This document shows positions 58,997 through 64,000 of a stretch of 64,000 bases of DNA, one piece after another. The DNA lies in the NCBI GenBank assembly GCA_002803225.1, contig NXFV01001552.1, positions 31,049 to 95,048 on the forward strand, given 5' to 3'. The notes beneath the pieces were generated by a model that had not been told where the DNA came from, searched no databases, and saw only the letters and a list, made by a program, of their open reading frames with translations. A program made the position numbers and the translations under genes. The DNA is from Gamarada debralockiae. Its lineage: Eukaryota; Ascomycota; Leotiomycetes; Helotiales; Hyphodiscaceae. How positions within the stretch are numbered: position 1 is the first letter of the stretch; each line of letters begins with the position of its first letter.

Positions 58997-61251
58997 TCAG
59001 TCTCGGGATTCGAAGCACCTAGTGCGTTCTGCAGGCCTTTTCACTTCTTTCAATGCTCTTTCGAGAGAGAAAGACCATTCGTCTAACTCCGCCGGATCTG
59101 ACATGGCTCCTGCATCAACGATGACATTCATACAGCTCAATAACCTGGAATATGTCTTATCCTCCCCGTCCATTTGCGCTTTCACCAAGTTTCTCCTCGT
59201 TTGGGTAAGGATGCCCTGACCCCTGTAGTCTCGGTTATGGACATTCGCGCCTGAATTAAGAAGGCTTGTAACAACAGGTCTGAGTCCTCTTCGACAGGCA
59301 ATGGCGAGCGCCGTGTTTCCTTCGCGGTCTCGCATATGGAGCTCTGCTCCCAGGCCCAACAAACGTTGAACAGTAGCTGTCAACAACAACTCATCATCAT
59401 CGCCCATCCATATTTTGAGGATTGCGCTGAGCGCCGTGTCCCCATTTAGGTCAACCCACGTAGCAGGTGCTGCAGGGCTGAGTTCTTCTAAAACGCGAAT
59501 AAGTTCCTCGGTATGATATTTGAGATACGGCTTCTCGACTTGGAGGAGTGAAGTGAACGTAAAGGTCGGCATGGCACGTTTCTTTTTGGCAAGGGATTCA
59601 AAAAAATTAGACTTTGTAATTGCCTTTCGGGCTGGAGATCCCCAGGGGAAAAAATCGAAGAAATCTTTTGAGTTTGGATACCATTCCTCGATTAGATTCT
59701 TTAGACAGCTCCCGCTTGTATCATACCAGGTCCACGACCAGTTGAGCTTCAATATTGAGACTATCTCTTGGCCAACAGCTTGCGAGATATCATATCCACG
59801 CAAGTCCTGAAGTGCGGTTTTGAAGAATTTGTGTGCGATGGTGCGCCCATGATAGTCCCGCTGGAGGAATTGAAAGTCTTTGTGCGAGAGCCATCTCAAA
59901 AGTGCCAGGAATTGGTCAAGCATTCCAGGGTGAGGGAAGCTTTCAAATCTTAGCACATGCATGAAACTCTCTCCAGAAGTATTTCTTGCATGAATGTTGG
60001 CTCCAGACCCAAACAGGGAGAATAACGCTGACAAGGTTGCTCCACCAGAAGCTGCTAAGAAGTGGAGTGGTGTATTGCCGAATTGGTCTCTTTCATCGAT
60101 ATTCCCTTGAAGGAGCTGGTTCCAACCCAACTCGCTATAGCCACTTGAGCTTGGCTCGCAGTATCTTGCCCAGTAGTGCGTTGTGGCGAACCCGCACGCG
60201 GCACACAAAGGGGTGTTTTGTTGTGCAACAGGACAGAAGGTGGCCATTAATTTGCAACATGACCTCCTGGTTAGAGAGATGTCTCTGTACTCTGGCGTCT
60301 GGGGGGGTATCGGTATGAGCTTAGACTCATCCACAAGTTCACCCCAAACCATCTGTTCTCCGTCCGTGAGTGATGGAGAAGAATGATTAACCACTTCGTT
60401 GGATCTCTGGGCATACTCGGTACCAATCTCGCTGTTACCCAATCTCACCGACTTTTGTGAACTCAGGCAGCTCACAATGGACACCAAACTTGATCTCCAA
60501 GAATTGGTGGAAGAGTATCTCAGGACTGAATTGATGTGCTCCAAGTATGATTGTGGGTAGGAGTTCGCGAGTCGCGTTCTCAGACTACGAACACTGAGTG
60601 ACTGGAGTGATTGTTCTCCTTGCTGGCTATCCGGGTCTGGCGAATCTTTCCCATCAATAGCTTCATAAAGCTCGTTTGTGTCCCACACAAATGCAGTCGA
60701 ATTTACCACTTTTGTTGTGTCGCTTTCATGGACACTTTGACTGGCGTCGCCTATGAAGCCCCTCAAGTCCAGCAAGGGAAGATTGATCGTTTTGGGTTCT
60801 GGGAAAGTTGATTCTGAGAGGATGTTTTGGGACGGATCTGGTCGATTGCTGGAAGGATTTATCTGGCGCTTGGTGTGGTTGTTCATTCTGTGCCGTCCAT
60901 GTGTCGGTTTGGAAACTCTGCCGCGCTCAGGACGGCCCAATTGTGACAACCGCAATTTCATATTGATATCGTCTGAGGGGCGGAACTTTCTGTAGTCCTT
61001 TGCGTAATCTCGAGGTAACAGTGATCGTAGCTTTTTCTGGACGTCACTTGAACTGTGATACCAAAATCGTCAGCCGTTGATATAACAACTTTGAGACTCT
61101 CTTCGTACCTAGGATTGAAATTATGCGCTCGAAGGGCTTTTTGGATCTCGTCCTTATCCAAGGTAGTCAAAGTGTACAAGCGCACAAGTTTTCGTCTCCT
61201 TGAAGATGTCCAGGCATTTTTTGGTCGCCCACCAGGTCGGGCTGAAGCCAT
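58997..61251 (-). CDS. Clr5-domain ankyrin-repeat protein
   Basis: Two exons: 61251-61109 and 60989-58997 (711 residues). The first exon encodes RRRKLVRLYTLTTLDKDEIQ, a Clr5 domain (about residues 16-50), a small DNA-binding-like module that opens many fungal ankyrin proteins. After a disordered, Ser/Asn-rich region comes a Cys-bearing stretch (CCKLMATFCPV, CAACGF). Ankyrin units follow: DQFGNTPLHFLAASGGATLS, FGSGANIHARNTSGESFMHV, NGDTALSAILKIW and DREGNTALAIACRRGLRPVV with LLNSGANVHNRD. The splice (GTACGA to CTACAG) gives FNPR-KFRPSDDINMK. The start is the last ATG before the Clr5 domain; the frame is open further upstream. Role unknown; Clr5 in fission yeast is linked to transcriptional silencing. 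The related ankyrin gene 3 kb away is broken. Confidence 0.8.
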
Positions 61252-62289
61252 TTCCAACACAAGGCCGAGCCGGACAGCAGGAACCCACTCAAAAGCGAGA
61301 CTTCGTGTCGAGAGCGGATGTCGACAACAGGAAGATTTACTTAGAATCGTCACTAACTCAGAAATCAATAATGAAGTCAAAAAATAAAGACAGAAAAGCA
61401 GAAATGACAGTAGAAGAAATTTTGAAGGAGAAGGTTACGTTCTCAGCCCTATGTGGCCTTGATGGTAGCAATCCCTGTTTTTGCGAGGAACAGCCACCAT
61501 TGAATACTAAGTCAACGACACAAACAAGCATAATCAGGGGTGGGTGAATGTCGGGAAACCCACCCCTCCGTGTTCCCCGCCAGGGCTTGCATCTGTTTCC
61601 CCTAGTCGCATCAAATCAGATGCCGCGCAAAAACCGTTCCCCGTCAAGCTAATCCCTTTCTCGAGACTTTGGACGTGACATCGGGCGTGCAAAAACCCCA
61701 TCCCAAGCCCCCTACTCGAGATGTTCTCCTATTTGCTGAAGCACCAACATAATGCTGATGACACATCACCCATTATCAGCTACCGTGCCGCAGTGCGGCC
61801 TTCAATGAATAAGTACTTTCTCTTTTTCAATTGCAACCGAGATGGAACCACTGTCATCACATGATGAGGACAAGGCTGAGACCACTGCGCAAAAACCCGA
61901 TCCTGATAGAACATTGGTCGCAGATGAGATAAAGTTGGCAAAATGTCCGATTGGCAAGAGGATGGAATTGGTGTTTGCGATTGCTGCTCGCAAAAACCTT
62001 TCTCTTGCATAGTTGTGAGCCCGATAGCATCAGCTTCACAGTGTTCGTCTTTCCAAGAAGTGTATATAATGAGGCCTCTCACGATCACTCAACGACTAGA
62101 AAAGTTATTCTCGAGGAACTTTTTTTTTCAGATCTGTCCATAACAATTCCGGTTCCAGTTCTCTGCTCTTTAAACAGCTACTGGTTTTCGCAATCATGCA
62201 GTTCTCTATCAGCCGTACCCTCCCTTTCAAAATCTCAATCGAAACTTAGACTGACTGTATAAACAGTATCAGAAATTTCGTCAACGACA
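61252..62289. other. Upstream region of the Clr5-ankyrin gene, no supported gene
   Basis: About 1 kb with only short frames on both strands. Confidence 0.4.
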
Positions 62290-62535
62290 GTGGTCTCAAA
62301 GTTAAATGCCACTCAGCTATTTGTAGCCCCAACCCACACATCGGCATTCACTCCAGATACAATCATCAGTCTTGCCTTCGGAATCACAACTTTTTTGACT
62401 GCAACTTTCGCTCTTTGGCAGAACCGAAGACTATTTCGCAGAATGACTTGGAGGTCTAACAGCCGCGAAGATTCTGGTACGCTGGACTCCAAATCCAGAC
62501 TTCTTCTTTATTCCAAGAAAGGTGAGCTGGGCTGA
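62290..62535 (+). CDS. Possible small membrane protein (partial model)
   Basis: An open frame ending at TGA 62533-62535 encodes a Ser/Thr-rich segment, then one hydrophobic helix (TIISLAFGITTFLTATFALW), a basic QNRRLFRRMTWR stop-transfer and a polar tail. The layout resembles small single-pass membrane proteins. No ATG is found at a fitting place; the frame would need an upstream exon joined at an AAACAG acceptor near 62266. No family recognised. Confidence 0.25.
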   Translation: MVSKLNATQLFVAPTHTSAFTPDTIISLAFGITTFLTATFALWQNRRLFRRMTWRSNSREDSGTLDSKSRLLLYSKKGELG

Positions 62536-62801
62536 CGTACATAAGACCAGGAAGAAGAGGGGAGGCTCCGACAGAAATGGCTTGAAGATGGAGGGAAGGA
62601 GAATAGATACTTCAATTATATTAATCTTTTATTCAATATGTCTCTCGTATTTCCTACATTTTGTCTCCCAAAGACCTCTCTCGAACTGCAAATACTTCCC
62701 ACCAGGACTCCATCTCCTGTCACCATTTCGCCCACATAAGCGATCAGTGATCTATTCTTTTATTCAAACTCAGGAATTGAATCTCCTCCCCTTTTCATTC
62801 C

Positions 62802-63552
62802 TCACCAGCCACAAGTATCCTCAAACCCTTTACCAATCGAGTTGCGCTCGGCAAATCGAACAATCTGCCCACCAGCACCCCAATCCTCCCATAAAGCTAA
62901 CAGGCTCTCGAGCAATACATCATTTCTTTCAAATTTCCCTCTTTTTGAAGTGCAGCGCGGCAGGTAGCGAGCTTGGAAGTCGCCCAAAAATTGCTTTGCA
63001 GCCTGTTTAGCTGAATTTGCTGGGGGCCATGTAAGGGAGGGGATTGCTTTAGAGGAGACAAATCTCTCTCTCTGATACATCGCGAGTGCAGGGTTCCAAA
63101 TAGTGGCTGACTTTTCGACAGTGCGACCTGCCTTGACCCATATCGACGCAGGTCTTAACTCTATAAAGCAAGAGATATTGATAGCAACCAAAGTTCGGCT
63201 TCTGTGACGGGACTGGAAAAGATGCTTGTTTCCTCCTGTAGAGATTGTCTGCATCATCGATGACTTACACGAATTTGATAGATTCCTCTTCATATCCCAG
63301 ACACACCATGCCGCTCAAAAGGCACCGCATGCATAATGGCTTTCCGCATCCCAATCTCCTTCCATATCTTCTCATAAAGTTCCAATCCCTGAATGGCTCT
63401 AATTCCATTTACATCCAACGCAATTCCTCTTGGATCAGTCGTGATGTCGAGCTCTTTCTCCGAGAACACATTCTTGATATTGCTTCGTCCGAGGTAGGCG
63501 GAAGGGCGCCAGTTGGGCCGCAGCCGAAGATAATTATTCGCGTTTCTTCCAT
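62802..63552 (-). pseudogene. FAD-dependent monooxygenase relic (FAD_binding_3 type)
   Basis: The N-terminus (start at 63552) reads MEETRIIIFGCGPTGAL, the FAD-binding GxGxxG fold of aromatic-ring-type monooxygenases. The frame is then lost after one missing base near 63510, and the next frame continues AYLGRSNIKNVFSEKELDI and TTDPRGIALDVNGIRAIQGL (RGIALD-type motif), ending at a TGA near 63293. Downstream, a 160-codon frame to 62802 shows only weak similarity. The C-terminal catalytic part with the GD-motif is absent. Intact relatives hydroxylate phenolic or polyketide substrates. I judge it truncated and dead. Confidence 0.65.
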
Positions 63553-64000
63553 TCTAGAGAAAATTTGAAGGTCATTGTCGACATTGGGATATACGACTCG
63601 AAATATATAAGAAAGAGGGAAGGAGACTAGGTGCGCCGAGATCGACACCTCGACGGAACATAATATCGTTCGACCTTCTCCAGGCTTTGTACCCTTGTAC
63701 CAGACAAAATCAATTCGACAGTTTCTGGTCATGAATGAGGTCCTCCGGAAGCGTTTACATCAATGTGTATTGGCCTTAATAATTTCAGAGTCTTCATGCT
63801 CAGCTAACAATTCAATCAATAGATGCTCTGAAGAAAGTCCAACCAGCGGTCATTATCATTTGAGAGTAGAACTAATTGAGCCGCTTCCAGATCCCAGCCC
63901 CAGGGTTTCAGGACTTCTGCCAGCTTTTCTGACCGTGATCTTCCGTTGCCGTTAACGTTTCGTCGTCCTTGTGTTTTTTTTGGGGGGGGGGGGGGGGAAT
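63553..64000. other. Right window end with T8-G16 homopolymer
   Basis: No supported gene. The last bases carry a run of 8 T (63974-63981) and 16 G (63982-63997). Confidence 0.5.

Noticed and set aside
1..64000. tRNA, rRNA or CRISPR features
   Set aside because: No cloverleaf with the usual GGTTCRA box, no rRNA-like sequence and no regularly spaced repeats were seen by eye; a tRNAscan run would be needed to exclude tRNAs fully.

Overview
This window is nuclear DNA from a filamentous ascomycete. Short introns (about 45-60 nt) with GTAAGT-like donors, CTAAC/CTGAC branch sites and AG acceptors interrupt most genes. The gene content (pectin-degrading enzymes, Zn2Cys6 regulators, Clr5/ankyrin proteins, BUD6, PBP1/ataxin-2, HAK-type K+ transporter) is typical of Pezizomycotina. 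A Leotiomycetes (Helotiales-like), plant-associated fungus is my guess, not something the sequence proves. Exon coordinates were worked out by hand from reading frame, splice signals and remembered family conservation.

Left arm (1-28 kb) is gene-rich: the 3' end of a TRP/Flc-type membrane channel; a small Cys-rich single-pass membrane protein; a DUF1279/Nat2-like mitochondrial protein; a divergent pair of secreted pectin enzymes (pectin methylesterase on -, endopolygalacturonase on +, 1.6 kb shared upstream region); the PP1 regulator YPI1; a Cys-rich, probably GPI-anchored surface protein; an alkyltransferase-like DNA repair protein (ATL); a PBP1/ataxin-2 homologue with LsmAD and PAM2 motifs but no visible Lsm domain; the polarity factor BUD6/AIP3; a Zn2Cys6 regulator whose zinc cluster lacks one cysteine; and an NmrA-like protein.

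Middle (28.07-35.34 kb) is a 7.3 kb AT-rich block almost without CpA/TpG, bounded by 37-bp terminal inverted repeats and TA dinucleotides. It reads as a large DNA transposon destroyed by repeat-induced point mutation (RIP). Many copies of one short motif lie inside it as pure-transition derivatives of unmutated copies at its two edges, and GC-rich, intron-like islands survive in its right part.

Right arm (35.6-64 kb): an AidB/ACAD-type acyl-CoA dehydrogenase starts 294 bp from the transposon end; then a BTB/POZ pseudogene, a transmembrane RING-H2 protein divergent from a HAK-type potassium transporter, a two-exon small membrane protein with a CxC-x3-CxxC tail, an unknown protein, two adjoining MITE-like hairpins that share one TA, an Hmt1-type ABC transporter, a PD-(D/E)XK-like fungal protein, an ankyrin gene broken by three single-base deletions, a UPC2-like Zn2Cys6 regulator, a Clr5-ankyrin protein and a decayed FAD monooxygenase. 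The right arm is richer in relics and accessory genes than the left. I did not find a convincing new multi-gene system; the most unusual items are the RIP-erased element with its repeat array, the adjoining MITEs, the Lsm-less ataxin-2 and the stop-free in-frame intron in YPI1.
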